Assembly: GCF_003003285.1 (NCBI RefSeq)
Contig: NZ_PVTP01000006.1
Coordinates: 62,001 to 126,000 of the forward strand
Source: Yoonia maritima
Lineage (GTDB): Bacteria > Pseudomonadota > Alphaproteobacteria > Rhodobacterales > Rhodobacteraceae
Direction: 5' to 3'
DNA: 64,000 nt
Part shown: piece by piece, positions 26,750 to 35,946 of the stretch
Numbering within the stretch: the stretch's first letter is position 1
Layout of the letters: each line of letters starts with the position of its first letter
The notes under the pieces: generated by a model
What the model saw: only the letters and a program-made list of their open reading frames with translations
What the model was told of the DNA's origin: nothing
Databases searched by the model: none
Translations under genes and position numbers: made by a program

Positions 26750-27670
26750 TTACGAAAGTCTTTCGGCAGTTCGAATAGCATCACCGATCCGATCAATCAT
26801 GAATTCCATAAACAGGCGGGTCTTTGGATCTTGGTGCCGACGATGGGTATAAAGGCACGACATCTGAACCGGCATCGGCGGCGTGTCCGCAGCTACAACC
26901 ACAAGCGCACCGTTCGACAGATGTTCCGCCACCTCAAAACGCGGTTTCATCGCAACCCCCTGCCCTGCTAGCGCCCAGTCTGTAAGAACATCACCATCGT
27001 CGCTTTCTAAGCGACCGCTGACGCGAAAACGTTGTGGGCCGTCTTCGGTCATCAGCTGCCACTGGAATTCAAGCGCACCGGGAAAGCGTAGGTTCAGACA
27101 TTCATGTTTGTCATTCACAAGCGCAGCACCATCCGCGGGATGCCCCCGCGCAGCGATATAATCGGGTGATGCAACCAGCACCCGCGCGACATCTGAAATC
27201 TTGCGTTGGCGCAAATTACTGTCTGCGGGCTGGCCCAGATGAAACGCCAAATCCAACCCTTCGGTGGTCATATCTACCGTCCGGTCAGTCATACGCAGCC
27301 GCACGTCAATCAACGGGTATTGCGCTGTAAATTCCGGAACATGCGGCGCAATCAATCGACGCCCAACACCTAGCGGTGCTGCAACATGCAGCTGCCCTTT
27401 GGGGTTTTCGGTCAGATCAGAAACCTGCGCCTCGGCATAATCGACAGCATCCAAGACACTGCAAGCGCCCCCATAAAACGCCTTGCCCTGCGCTGTCGGT
27501 GTAAGGCTTCGGGTCGTGCGCTGGAACAGACGCACAGACAGGTGGTCCTCTAGCTGCGAAATCCGGGCAGATGTGACCGCTGGCGAAATCCGCAAATCGC
27601 GCCCCGCCGCTGACATCGACCCCAGTTCATAGACACGGACAAAAGTCCGGATATTCTCAAAGTAAGACAT
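26750..27670 (-). CDS. LysR-family transcriptional regulator
   Basis: A 306-residue LysR regulator with an N-terminal winged helix (MSYFENIRTFVRVYELGSMS, with SPAVTSARISQLEDHL as the HTH) and a C-terminal substrate-binding domain. It diverges from puuD across 90 bp that hold a LysR-type T-N11-A palindrome. It probably controls the purine genes on both sides (inference). The ATG at 27670 starts at the conserved domain; an upstream start would add an unusual hydrophobic tail. Confidence 0.9.
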   Translation of the reverse strand: MSYFENIRTFVRVYELGSMSAAGRDLRISPAVTSARISQLEDHLSVRLFQRTTRSLTPTAQGKAFYGGACSVLDAVDYAEAQVSDLTENPKGQLHVAAPLGVGRRLIAPHVPEFTAQYPLIDVRLRMTDRTVDMTTEGLDLAFHLGQPADSNLRQRKISDVARVLVASPDYIAARGHPADGAALVNDKHECLNLRFPGALEFQWQLMTEDGPQRFRVSGRLESDDGDVLTDWALAGQGVAMKPRFEVAEHLSNGALVVVAADTPPMPVQMSCLYTHRRHQDPKTRLFMEFMIDRIGDAIRTAERLS

Positions 27671-27684
27671 TATTCTGCAATTTT

Positions 27685-27705
27685 TGATAGAGCTTGGCAG
27701 TATCA
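27685..27705. promoter_or_regulatory. candidate LysR binding site
   Basis: TGATA (27685-27689) and TATCA (27701-27705) form a perfect inverted repeat with an 11-base spacer, the T-N11-A form expected of LysR operators. It lies midway in the divergent lysR-puuD promoter region. Confidence 0.55.
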
Positions 27706-27760
27706 GGGAATACAAGAAAACCAAGCCGTTGACTAGACTGGGCGCAAAAAGGGGACACGC

Positions 27761-28981
27761 ATGTATGATCTGGCAATTCTATGGGACTGGCTGGCCTTTG
27801 CAGTGCGCTGGCTGCATGTGATCACGGCTGTCGCTTGGATCGGGTCCAGCTTCTATTTCATCGCGCTTGATCTGTCGCTGAACCGCGATATCGACGGCCC
27901 CGCCGATGGCGAAGAATGGCAGGTCCACGGCGGCGGATTCTATCACATTCAAAAATATCTGGTCGCGCCAAAGGCGATGCCAGAACACCTGACCTGGTTC
28001 AAATGGGAAAGCTATTCGACTTGGCTGTCTGGTTTCGCCATGCTCGCGGTCGTGTACTGGGCCGGGGCTGAGCTATTCCTGATCGACCCATCCAAAGCCG
28101 ACCTCGCGATTTGGCAGGCCATCTTTATTTCCGCCACGTCGCTTGCCGTAGGCTGGCTGATCTATGACTACCTTTGCAAATCTCCGCTTGGAAACACGCC
28201 CACCGTATTGATGGTGCTACTGTTTGTCCTGCTGGTCGCCATGTCGTGGGGCTATAACCAAGTCTTTACCGGCCGCGCGGCATTGCTCCATTTGGGCGCG
28301 TTCACCGCTACGATTATGACGGCCAATGTGTTCTTTATCATCATGCCGAACCAACGGATCGTCGTTGCGGACCTAAAGGCCGGGCGCACGCCGGACCCGA
28401 AATATGGCAAAATCGCAAAACTACGGTCGACGCATAACAATTACCTAACGCTGCCCGTGATATTCCTGATGTTGTCGAACCACTATCCTCTGGCCTTTGG
28501 GACGCAATACGCTTGGATTATCGCGGCACTCGTTTTTCTGATGGGCGTTACGATCCGCCACTATTTCAATTCAATGCACGCTCGCAAAGGCAAACCAAGC
28601 TGGACGTGGGCCGTCACCGTCATACTGTTCCTCATCATTGCATGGCTATCCTCACAGCGCGGATATGACAGCTATGAAGAGGCTGAGGCGCGTGAATTAA
28701 CCGCATACGAACAACGTTTTGCGAGTGTCGAAGGATACGACGAAATCCACGACATTGTTATTGGCCGCTGTTCAATGTGCCACGCCCGCGAACCCGTCTG
28801 GGGCAATATGCAGCATGCGCCCAAAGGTGTGTTCCTAGAAACGACAGGGGACATCACAAAACACGCACGACAAATCTATTTGCAAGCAGGGGTTAGCCAA
28901 GCAATGCCGCCCGCAAACATTACGCATATCGAAAACGAAGACCGCGCTAAACTGATCGCTTGGTACCGCGCAGGGTCGTAG
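27761..28981 (+). CDS. puuD: membrane urate oxidase PuuD with C-terminal cytochrome c domain
   Basis: A 406-residue inner-membrane protein. Residues 1-300 contain about eight helices of the PuuD (DUF989) domain, with conserved His in LHVITAVAWIGSSFYFIALD and FNSMHARKGK. The periplasmic C-terminus carries a c-heme site CSMCH at 337-341. The family oxidises urate to 5-hydroxyisourate and passes the electrons to a cytochrome c oxidase rather than making peroxide. It is divergent from the LysR gene and opens the urate pathway completed by PuuE-UraD and AllA. Confidence 0.93.
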   Translation: MYDLAILWDWLAFAVRWLHVITAVAWIGSSFYFIALDLSLNRDIDGPADGEEWQVHGGGFYHIQKYLVAPKAMPEHLTWFKWESYSTWLSGFAMLAVVYWAGAELFLIDPSKADLAIWQAIFISATSLAVGWLIYDYLCKSPLGNTPTVLMVLLFVLLVAMSWGYNQVFTGRAALLHLGAFTATIMTANVFFIIMPNQRIVVADLKAGRTPDPKYGKIAKLRSTHNNYLTLPVIFLMLSNHYPLAFGTQYAWIIAALVFLMGVTIRHYFNSMHARKGKPSWTWAVTVILFLIIAWLSSQRGYDSYEEAEARELTAYEQRFASVEGYDEIHDIVIGRCSMCHAREPVWGNMQHAPKGVFLETTGDITKHARQIYLQAGVSQAMPPANITHIENEDRAKLIAWYRAGS

Positions 28982-28999
28982 GGTGGGTTTTAACCCACC
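28982..28999. terminator. hairpin between convergent puuD and kinase genes
   Basis: GGTGGGTT (28982-28989) and AACCCACC (28992-28999) form a perfect 8-bp stem with a two-base loop. There is no long T run, so the termination role is inferred from position between two converging genes. Confidence 0.5.
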
Positions 29000-29004
29000 G
29001 CGCC

Positions 29005-29928
29005 CTAAAACCTGATTTCGAACGCAGCCCCCGGACCGTCCAATAAGCTGATCTGCGCTCCCTGCGCCTGAAGCATTCGCGCCACAATAGGCAGCCCCAT
29101 ACCTGTCCCACCGACGTCACGACGCGTTGTAAAAAACGGATCAAAAATGCGGTCCCGATTACCTTCGGAGATGCCGGGCCCGTTGTCAGCGATTACGACC
29201 CGATCATCATGATGCGTGATTTGGATTTCTGTTGCGCCATGCGCCTTGGCGTTTCCAACAAGATGGGTCAAAACCAGTTTCAGAACTTCTGGTGAAAACG
29301 GCACTTTGCCATCCTTTATTACACGCGCACCATAAAAGTCAGCGACCTCAGAAAGAACGCAACTCCCTCGCGGCAACGGGTCCTGTGCACGCGCAAGGGC
29401 GCGTTGACCATCCAGTAGCGCCTCCATCCGCGCCACTGCATCGGTGATGTTTTGCAGCATTTTGGTTCTGTCTGCCGCGGGCAAACTTGGGTCATCCAGC
29501 AGCTCTGCCGCGCCACGCACGACAGTCAAAGGTGACTTAAATTCATGGGTCACGTGATCTGCATAAGACCGCAGAACCGCCTCACGACCTTGTAGGGTCT
29601 CGGTCATTGCGAACACCGCGCTTCCTAGCTTGGAAAACTCAGGTGTACCGAAATGGGTCGGTACTTTGGCATCACCTTCGGCCTGCGCGTAATCCGTAAT
29701 GGCGCGTACAGGGCGCAACACAAGTCGCCACAAAAAGAACCCCAGCACACCCGTCGCAACGAAGGCCATCCAGGCAATCATCCAAGTCGTCTCGGCCCAG
29801 CCAAGAACGCCACCAGCGACACGGAAATAACCGATACCAATAAGCGGTAAAAAGAACACTGCAGCCAAGGTGCCCCCCAGCACAAAAGCCAAAGGCGGTC
29901 GCCATTTGGCAATTACGCGCCGCGGCAT
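29005..29928 (-). CDS. sensor histidine kinase
   Basis: A 307-residue membrane kinase. Two helices (about residues 12-35 and 45-70) enclose only a very short periplasmic loop, followed by a HAMP-like linker, the H-box HEFKSPL with the phosphorylated His, the N-box HLVGNAKAHG, and ATP lid motifs DNGPGI and GGTGMGLPI. The tiny sensor loop suggests it senses membrane state or a partner protein. It overlaps its response regulator gene by 16 bp. The stimulus is unknown. Confidence 0.92.
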   Translation of the reverse strand: MPRRVIAKWRPPLAFVLGGTLAAVFFLPLIGIGYFRVAGGVLGWAETTWMIAWMAFVATGVLGFFLWRLVLRPVRAITDYAQAEGDAKVPTHFGTPEFSKLGSAVFAMTETLQGREAVLRSYADHVTHEFKSPLTVVRGAAELLDDPSLPAADRTKMLQNITDAVARMEALLDGQRALARAQDPLPRGSCVLSEVADFYGARVIKDGKVPFSPEVLKLVLTHLVGNAKAHGATEIQITHHDDRVVIADNGPGISEGNRDRIFDPFFTTRRDVGGTGMGLPIVARMLQAQGAQISLLDGPGAAFEIRF

Positions 29929-30593
29929 GCGCCCATCCGGATGCCAACACCATGTACAGTCTCAATCGCGTCGGCGCAGCCCGCCTCGGCCAGCTTGGCC
30001 CGCAAATTTCGTAGATGACTATCCATCGTACGATCACTGACATGTACGTTGGTGCCATAGATTTGGTCGACCAATTGTGGGCGGGACAACACATTGTCCG
30101 GGCGTCGCATTAAATGCAGCGCTAGTTCCATTTCACGGGCAGTCAACGTCACCGGCGCATCATTCACGTGGCAAAGGTGTCGCTCTGGATCGATACTCAG
30201 CAAGCCCCGGCGCAAGACGGCTTGCGGCGTTTCAACTGGTCCGCTGCGTTTCAGAATCGCACGGACACGCGCCACCAACTCTCGCGGTGAAAACGGTTTA
30301 GACACATAGTCATCTGCGCCCAGTTCAAGGCCGACAATCCGGTCGACTTCATCCGCTTGCGCGGTCAAAAACAGCACGGGCACCTGCGAAGTCTTGCGCA
30401 ATTCACGGCACACCGAAAGCCCGTCCATCTCGGGCATGCCGATATCGAGAACGATCAAGTCAGGTGATAGGCTTTGTGCAGCTTCTAGCGCCGCGCGACC
30501 ATCAGCTGCCTCAGTCACACCGAAACCTGCCTGCCCCAGCGCAATGCGCAATACGTCCCGAATTTGCGCATCATCATCTGCGATCAATATCAT
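29913..30593 (-). CDS. response regulator, OmpR family
   Basis: A 226-residue regulator. The receiver domain has the acidic pair IADDDAQ, the phospho-acceptor Asp in LIVLDIGMPEMDG and Lys in DDYVSKPF. The C-terminal winged helix (residues about 130-225) is of the OmpR/PhoB type. It precedes the kinase gene with overlapping ends, so the two form a cognate pair. Confidence 0.94.
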   Translation of the reverse strand: MILIADDDAQIRDVLRIALGQAGFGVTEAADGRAALEAAQSLSPDLIVLDIGMPEMDGLSVCRELRKTSQVPVLFLTAQADEVDRIVGLELGADDYVSKPFSPRELVARVRAILKRSGPVETPQAVLRRGLLSIDPERHLCHVNDAPVTLTAREMELALHLMRRPDNVLSRPQLVDQIYGTNVHVSDRTMDSHLRNLRAKLAEAGCADAIETVHGVGIRMGACRGA

Positions 30594-30835
30594 TGCCCCA
30601 CCTCCATCAATGCCAAACTACGGTGTCAGCATTCGTTTAGGTAGCGCAATTTGCGGCATCCAGCCTAATGAGCCAAGTTTATTCATCATCCAGCCACCAC
30701 GCATCCCGTGCCAGTCTTTTTGGAATACCACGTACAACCATTTTCTTGCCTCTTTGTTACTGCTCTCAGGCAGACTTAAGAAAGCATGGTGCACACTATC
30801 CCTGTGAATTGTGCAGATTTTGCGTAGATTTACGA

Positions 30836-31519
30836 TTAGCCAGAACAAGCCGACCGAATAGCCCTCATATTGTCGCCATATGGGGTCGGATCAGTGACGC
30901 TCCCGCCACGGAACACAGCGGAACCTGCGACCAATACGTCTGCACCTGCCTCGACAACCGAAGGCGCTGTCGTCGGATCGACGCCACCATCAATTTCAAT
31001 ATGGATCGGGCGATCACCGATCATCTGGCGCAGCTGGCGTACCTTTTCGACTTGGCTATGGATGAACTTTTGACCACCAAATCCGGGGTTCACTGTCATC
31101 ACACAGACGAGATCAACCATATCCAACAGATATTCGACCGCGCTTGCTGGCGTGCCGGGGTTCAGGGCAACGCCTGCCTTGGCACCTGCTGCACGGATTG
31201 CCTGCAACGTGCGGTGAATATGCGGGCCAGCCTCTACATGGGCGGTGATCACATCAGCGCCCGCATTTGCAAAGGCTTCGATATATGGATCCACCGGGGC
31301 AATCATCAAATGCACGTCCATGACGCCTTTGATATGCGGGCGGATCGCAGCGCAAGTCGCCGGACCGAAAGTGATGTTTGGCACGAAATGCCCATCCATG
31401 ACGTCAACATGCACCCAATCAGCACCCTGCGCCTCAATCGCCTCGCACTCTTTGCCGAAGTTGGCGAAATCAGCCGATAGGATTGACGGAGCGATCTTCA
31501 AAGAACGATCAAAGGACAT
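30836..31519 (-). CDS. rpe: ribulose-phosphate 3-epimerase
   Basis: A 227-residue TIM-barrel enzyme that interconverts ribulose 5-phosphate and xylulose 5-phosphate in the pentose phosphate and Calvin pathways. Metal-ligand and phosphate motifs are present: [39 protein letters not shown] and [10 protein letters not shown]. There are no membrane segments. Monocistronic placement between the response regulator and an AraC gene gives no further clue. Confidence 0.95.
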   Translation of the reverse strand: MSFDRSLKIAPSILSADFANFGKECEAIEAQGADWVHVDVMDGHFVPNITFGPATCAAIRPHIKGVMDVHLMIAPVDPYIEAFANAGADVITAHVEAGPHIHRTLQAIRAAGAKAGVALNPGTPASAVEYLLDMVDLVCVMTVNPGFGGQKFIHSQVEKVRQLRQMIGDRPIHIEIDGGVDPTTAPSVVEAGADVLVAGSAVFRGGSVTDPTPYGDNMRAIRSACSG

Positions 31520-31628
31520 GGGCGCACCTCATATTTGGATTTGCCACAGCAAATAGTCATAGTCCGCCCATTTGTCACGCCGTGAAGATATATGCTGCAA
31601 TGCAGCAAGGGCTGTGTTAATTTGCGGT

Positions 31629-32465
31629 ATGGTCCAGACTTTGTATCACAAAGACATTCTGCAAAACCGCGCGCAAATTCACCTGACGCGCGCGACCTTG
31701 ACGCCTCAACGCCCTAAAGCCCTGCACACACATGACTTTTTCGAACTTTTTTGGGTTCAAAACGGGCAGGTCAGACATCACTTACCCGACCGCACCGACA
31801 CGCTGGACGAAGGAACCGTTTGTTTTCTACAGCCCGGTCAGCATCATGCGCTACAAGGTCGCGGCGAACATGCGCTTGTTGTTTCACTGTGCATCCACCC
31901 TGATACGATTGCTAATCTTGGGAAACGCCATCCAGACCTGCAAGGTCACCTTTTCTGGTCCGACGCCAAGATCGCGTTACACCAACGCGATATTCGCCAA
32001 TTGGCCACACTAAACCACGCCGCCGTCCTTTTGGAACGCAGCACATGCACTGCACTGCACGCAGAGGCATTCTTACTACCGCTTTGCGCCGACCTAACGA
32101 GTGATATTCAGCCAAAGGACGCACCCGCATGGCTGGCGCAGGCCTGCCAGACGGCCAAAGACCCCGCCGTGTTTCGGGAAGGCTCCGCTGGTCTTGTCGC
32201 GATAACGGGCAAAGCACACCCGCATGTCTCGCGCAGCATGCGTAAATACTACGGCCAAACGCCGTCAGATTTCATTAACAATTTGCGCATGACGTATGCA
32301 GCACGCGTGTTAATCACCGATAGCGACCCAATCAGCGAAATAGCCCGCAACGTAGGCATTCCAAACATGTCACATTTCCACAAACTGTTCCGAAACGCAT
32401 ATGGGCTGACGCCACTCCAATATCGGCACAAATACCAGCACGAACTCGTCCAGCCTCAAGGCTAA
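31629..32465 (+). CDS. AraC-family transcriptional regulator
   Basis: A 278-residue regulator with an N-terminal cupin sensor (ALHTHDFFELFWVQNG, then LQPGQHHAL) and a C-terminal AraC domain with two helix-turn-helix motifs (GLVAITGKAHPHVSRSMRKY and ISEIARNVGIPNMSHFHKLF). The ATG at 31629 gives the cupin start; an upstream alternative at 31572 has no support. It is divergent from rpe and upstream of deoC on the same strand, so it may control the deoC-aldehyde dehydrogenase pair. Confidence 0.88.
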   Translation: MVQTLYHKDILQNRAQIHLTRATLTPQRPKALHTHDFFELFWVQNGQVRHHLPDRTDTLDEGTVCFLQPGQHHALQGRGEHALVVSLCIHPDTIANLGKRHPDLQGHLFWSDAKIALHQRDIRQLATLNHAAVLLERSTCTALHAEAFLLPLCADLTSDIQPKDAPAWLAQACQTAKDPAVFREGSAGLVAITGKAHPHVSRSMRKYYGQTPSDFINNLRMTYAARVLITDSDPISEIARNVGIPNMSHFHKLFRNAYGLTPLQYRHKYQHELVQPQG

Positions 32466-32503
32466 ATGATCCCCATCACCTTGCGTCAAATACTCAAAAA
32501 ACG

Positions 32504-32525
32504 GTTTTGATCAATTGATCAAAAC
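32504..32525. promoter_or_regulatory. 22-bp perfect palindrome upstream of deoC
   Basis: Arms GTTTTGATCAA (32504-32514) and TTGATCAAAAC (32515-32525) are exact inverted copies. It lies 40 bp after the araC-type gene and about 54 bp before the deoC start. It may be an operator for the deo genes. Confidence 0.5.
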
Positions 32526-32578
32526 TTGCCAATCATCGGCCAAACTGGCACTCTGTTCCGGCAATGCAGGAGGCCCCC

Positions 32579-33568
32579 TTGCAAACTACTCACTCCACCA
32601 CTTTGCACCAGCTTCCGCAGGTGCAAGAACAGCGTAACGACGGCATGCCACTTGACCTTGATTGGGTGATGGCTGTCCAAGCGAATACATCGGCCATCGA
32701 ACGACGCGCAGCCACGCTGCCCGGTCGACGGTCTGTCAAAAAAGATTACCAAGCCGCTTGGCTATGCAAAGCGATCAGTCTGATCGACCTGACGACCCTT
32801 TCAGGGGACGACAGCGAAGGGCGCGTACGACGCCTATGCGCCAAGGCACGCCAACCAGTGCGGGCGGACATCCTTGAAAAACTTGGCATGACTGGCCTGA
32901 CCACAGGTGCGGTCTGTGTTTATCACGACATGGTCGAAACTGCCGTGGATGCCCTGCAAGGATCCGGCATCCCCGTGGCGGCTGTTTCCACCGGCTTTCC
33001 TGCGGGCCTATCGCCGTTTCACTTGCGCATCGCTGAAATCGGCGAAAGCGTCAAAGCGGGGGCCGAAGAAATCGACATCGTCATTTCGCGCCGCCACGTG
33101 CTGACAGGCAATTGGCAGGCCCTTTACGATGAAATGAAGGAAATGCGCGCGGCCTGTGGCGACGCCCACGTCAAAGCGATCCTTGCCACCGGCGAGTTGG
33201 GCACGCTGCGCAACGTCGCGCGCGCGTCTCTGGTCTGCATGATGGCCGGAGCTGACTTCATCAAAACGTCCACTGGCAAAGAACCGGTCAACGCCACCTT
33301 GCCCGTCACGCTAACCATGATCCGCGCGATCCGCGACTATCAGGAACGTACCGGGATCAAGGTCGGGTACAAACCTGCGGGTGGCATCTCCAAAGCCAAA
33401 GACGCGCTGGTCTATCTATCCATGATCAAAGACGAACTGGGCGACCGTTGGCTGCAACCCGACCTTTTCCGCTTTGGCGCATCCAGCCTACTGGGCGACA
33501 TCGAACGGCAACTCGAACATCACGTCACAGGCGCCTATTCGGCATCCTGGCGTCACGCGATCGGATAA
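32579..33568 (+). CDS. deoC: deoxyribose-phosphate aldolase DeoC
   Basis: A 329-residue aldolase that splits 2-deoxyribose 5-phosphate into glyceraldehyde 3-phosphate and acetaldehyde. The Schiff-base Lys is in ADFIKTSTGK and the second Lys in VGYKPAGGIS; STGFPAG is also typical. It is longer than E. coli DeoC (259) at the N-terminus, as in other proteobacterial long forms. I favour the TTG at 32579: a perfect AGGAGG sits at 32568-32573 with a 5-base spacer. An ATG at 32564 would have that Shine-Dalgarno inside the gene. The aldehyde dehydrogenase gene follows by 4 bp, matching disposal of acetaldehyde. Confidence 0.9.
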   Translation: MQTTHSTTLHQLPQVQEQRNDGMPLDLDWVMAVQANTSAIERRAATLPGRRSVKKDYQAAWLCKAISLIDLTTLSGDDSEGRVRRLCAKARQPVRADILEKLGMTGLTTGAVCVYHDMVETAVDALQGSGIPVAAVSTGFPAGLSPFHLRIAEIGESVKAGAEEIDIVISRRHVLTGNWQALYDEMKEMRAACGDAHVKAILATGELGTLRNVARASLVCMMAGADFIKTSTGKEPVNATLPVTLTMIRAIRDYQERTGIKVGYKPAGGISKAKDALVYLSMIKDELGDRWLQPDLFRFGASSLLGDIERQLEHHVTGAYSASWRHAIG

Positions 33569-33572
33569 GATC

Positions 33573-35888
33573 ATGACCATCAAAGAAATCTTCGACACCA
33601 TGGAATACGGCCCTGCCCCTGAAAGTAGCAAAGAGGCGCTGCAGTGGATCGCCGATCGTGGCGGCATCGCGGGCCATTACATCAACGGCGAATGGGGTGC
33701 GTTGCGCGATGATTTCCCATCGAACAACCCAGCCACAGGCGAAAAGCTGGCAGGCGTAACCAAAGGCACCGCAGCCGAGGTCGAAGCCGCTGTCAAAGCC
33801 GCCCGCAAGGCGCAACCTGCATGGGCCAAGTCGGGCCATAAACGTGCGCGTGTCCTTTATGCAATCGCCCGCCTTTTGCAAAAACACAGCCGTCTGCTGG
33901 CCGTGATGGAGACATTGGACAACGGCAAACCGATCCGCGAAAGCCGCGACATTGATGTGCCGCTGGCGATCCGCCATTTTTACCACCACGCGGGCTTTGC
34001 CCAGTTGATGGACGAGGAACTGCCCGGCCGCGAGGCATTGGGTGTTTGCGGTCAGATCATCCCATGGAACTTCCCGCTGCTGATGCTTGCGTGGAAAATC
34101 GCGCCTGCGCTGGCAATGGGGAACACGGTCGTTCTGAAACCAGCAGAATACACATCACTGACCGCGATGGTCTTTGCCGAAATCTGCACCGAAGCAGGCG
34201 TACCGCCGGGCGTCGTGAACATTGTGACTGGCGACGGCGAAACAGGTGCAGCACTGGTCAACGCTGATGTCGATAAAATCGCATTCACTGGATCCACCGA
34301 AGTTGGCCGTAAAATTCGCGAAGCAACGGCCGGATCAGGCAAGGCGCTATCTCTCGAACTGGGCGGCAAATCCCCCTACATCGTATTCGACGATGCCGAC
34401 ATCGACAGCGCGGTCGAAGGCTTGGTTGACGCGATCTGGTTCAACCAAGGCCAGGTTTGCTGCGCCGGATCGCGTCTGTTGGTCCAGGAAGGCATCGCTG
34501 ATCGATTCTATGCCAAACTCAAAGCCCGGATGGATGGGCTGCGCATCGGTAACCCGCTCGACAAATGCATCGACATCGGCGCCATCGTGGACCCGGTTCA
34601 GCTGGACCAGATCAACAAGATGGTCAGCGCTAATACAGAAGGCGAAACCTATCAGGTCGCAGCACCCGAAGGCTGCTTCTATCCCCCAACACTGATCACT
34701 GGCCTGTCGTCCGCATCGACACTGATGCAGGAAGAAATCTTTGGACCAGTTCTGGCCGCGACAACATTCCGCACGCCATCCGAGGCTGTCGAAGTCGCGA
34801 ACAACACGCGCTATGGCCTTGCCGCATCGGTCTGGTCGGAAAACATCAATCTTGCGCTCGATATCGCGCCTAAACTGGTTGCCGGCATCGTTTGGATCAA
34901 TGGCACCAACATGATGGATGCCGCTGCTGGCTTTGGTGGCGTACGCGAAAGCGGCTTTGGCCGTGAAGGCGGCTGGGAAGGTCTGACAGGTTACACAAAA
35001 CCAAAGGCATCTGCGAAGCCAGTCAAACCAGCCAAGCCATTTGCAGCTACTGACGGACAGCCTGCGGACCCTCTCGACCGTACAGCGAAACTGTATATCG
35101 GGGGCAAACAAGCACGACCTGACGGTGGCTATTCAAACCCTGTCTACAGCGCCAAAGGCAAGCTGCTGGGCCATAGTGGCATTGGCAATCGCAAAGACAT
35201 CCGCAACGCGGTCGAGGCATGTAACGCAGCCAAAGGCTGGTCCAAGACAACTGGCCACCTACGTGCGCAAATCCTGTATTACATTGCAGAAAACCTGTCG
35301 GCACGGGGCGCCGAATTTGTGGCAAGGATTGACGCCCTTGTTGGTGGAAAATCCGGCGCGGCAGAGGTCGAAACAGCCATCCAAACGCTGTTCACTTACG
35401 CCGCGTGGGCCGACAAATACGATGGTCAGGCGCATGGCGTACCGATCCGTGGTGTCGCGTTAGCAATGAAAGAACCGGTCGGAAACATCGGCATCCTCTG
35501 CGACGATACCCCACTATCTGGGCTAATCAGCGCAATGGCACCCGCAATCGCAATGGGCAACCGGACCGTCCTTATCCCAAGCGCTGCATTCCCGCTGGCG
35601 GCGACTGATTTCTACCAAGTGCTAGAAACATCAGACGTTCCTGCGGGCGTGGTGAACATCATCACAGGCGACCACGCAGAACTTGCGCCGACGCTCGCTA
35701 GCCATATGGATTTAGACGCTGTCTGGTCATTCTCAAGCAGCGATGTCAGCGGAGCGGTAGAAAAGGCTAGTGCGGGGAACCTGAAACGCACATGGGTGAA
35801 CAATGGTTTGGCGACAAACCCAGCAACTCACGACTATCTTCAGGCCGCGACAGAGATCAAAAACATCTGGATCCCATACGGCGAGTAA
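33573..35888 (+). CDS. two-domain aldehyde dehydrogenase
   Basis: A 771-residue protein. Residues about 40-480 form a complete aldehyde dehydrogenase with catalytic Cys in FNQGQVCCAGSRL, the general-base Glu in SLELGGKSPYIVF and the NAD-binding FTGSTEVGR. Residues about 520-771 repeat part of the fold (LYIGGKQARPDGGY, then GNRTVLIPSAAFP and PAGVVNIITGD) but lack a matching catalytic Cys motif, so the second half is probably structural. Directly behind deoC, it probably oxidises the acetaldehyde or another aldehyde of deoxyriboside catabolism. The ATG at 33573 was chosen because it starts after the deoC stop. Confidence 0.9.
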   Translation: MTIKEIFDTMEYGPAPESSKEALQWIADRGGIAGHYINGEWGALRDDFPSNNPATGEKLAGVTKGTAAEVEAAVKAARKAQPAWAKSGHKRARVLYAIARLLQKHSRLLAVMETLDNGKPIRESRDIDVPLAIRHFYHHAGFAQLMDEELPGREALGVCGQIIPWNFPLLMLAWKIAPALAMGNTVVLKPAEYTSLTAMVFAEICTEAGVPPGVVNIVTGDGETGAALVNADVDKIAFTGSTEVGRKIREATAGSGKALSLELGGKSPYIVFDDADIDSAVEGLVDAIWFNQGQVCCAGSRLLVQEGIADRFYAKLKARMDGLRIGNPLDKCIDIGAIVDPVQLDQINKMVSANTEGETYQVAAPEGCFYPPTLITGLSSASTLMQEEIFGPVLAATTFRTPSEAVEVANNTRYGLAASVWSENINLALDIAPKLVAGIVWINGTNMMDAAAGFGGVRESGFGREGGWEGLTGYTKPKASAKPVKPAKPFAATDGQPADPLDRTAKLYIGGKQARPDGGYSNPVYSAKGKLLGHSGIGNRKDIRNAVEACNAAKGWSKTTGHLRAQILYYIAENLSARGAEFVARIDALVGGKSGAAEVETAIQTLFTYAAWADKYDGQAHGVPIRGVALAMKEPVGNIGILCDDTPLSGLISAMAPAIAMGNRTVLIPSAAFPLAATDFYQVLETSDVPAGVVNIITGDHAELAPTLASHMDLDAVWSFSSSDVSGAVEKASAGNLKRTWVNNGLATNPATHDYLQAATEIKNIWIPYGE

Positions 35889-35914
35889 CGAACCTTCGCC
35901 AATTCACAATACAA

Positions 35915-35946
35915 AAAAGGCCCCGATTTTTCGGGGCCTTTTGTTT
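35915..35946. terminator. strong bidirectional terminator
   Basis: A perfect 12-bp stem, 35915-35926 with 35931-35942, closes a TTTT loop and is flanked by A and T runs. It ends both the deoC-aldehyde dehydrogenase operon (+) and the nine-gene operon (-). Confidence 0.85.

Noticed and set aside
30594-30848. Possible 76-residue gene on the minus strand (TTG start overlapping the rpe stop)
   Set aside because: Rare start, no Shine-Dalgarno, and no recognisable family. The tail looks somewhat protein-like, but this is not enough to call it a gene.
30668-31480. Long open frame of 270 codons on the plus strand
   Set aside because: It is antisense to rpe, whose motifs are all present on the minus strand. 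Its sequence is rich in Cys, His and Arg, typical of a shadow frame.
34347-35111. Long open frame of 254 codons on the minus strand
   Set aside because: It lies antisense to the aldehyde dehydrogenase gene and has no recognisable domain.
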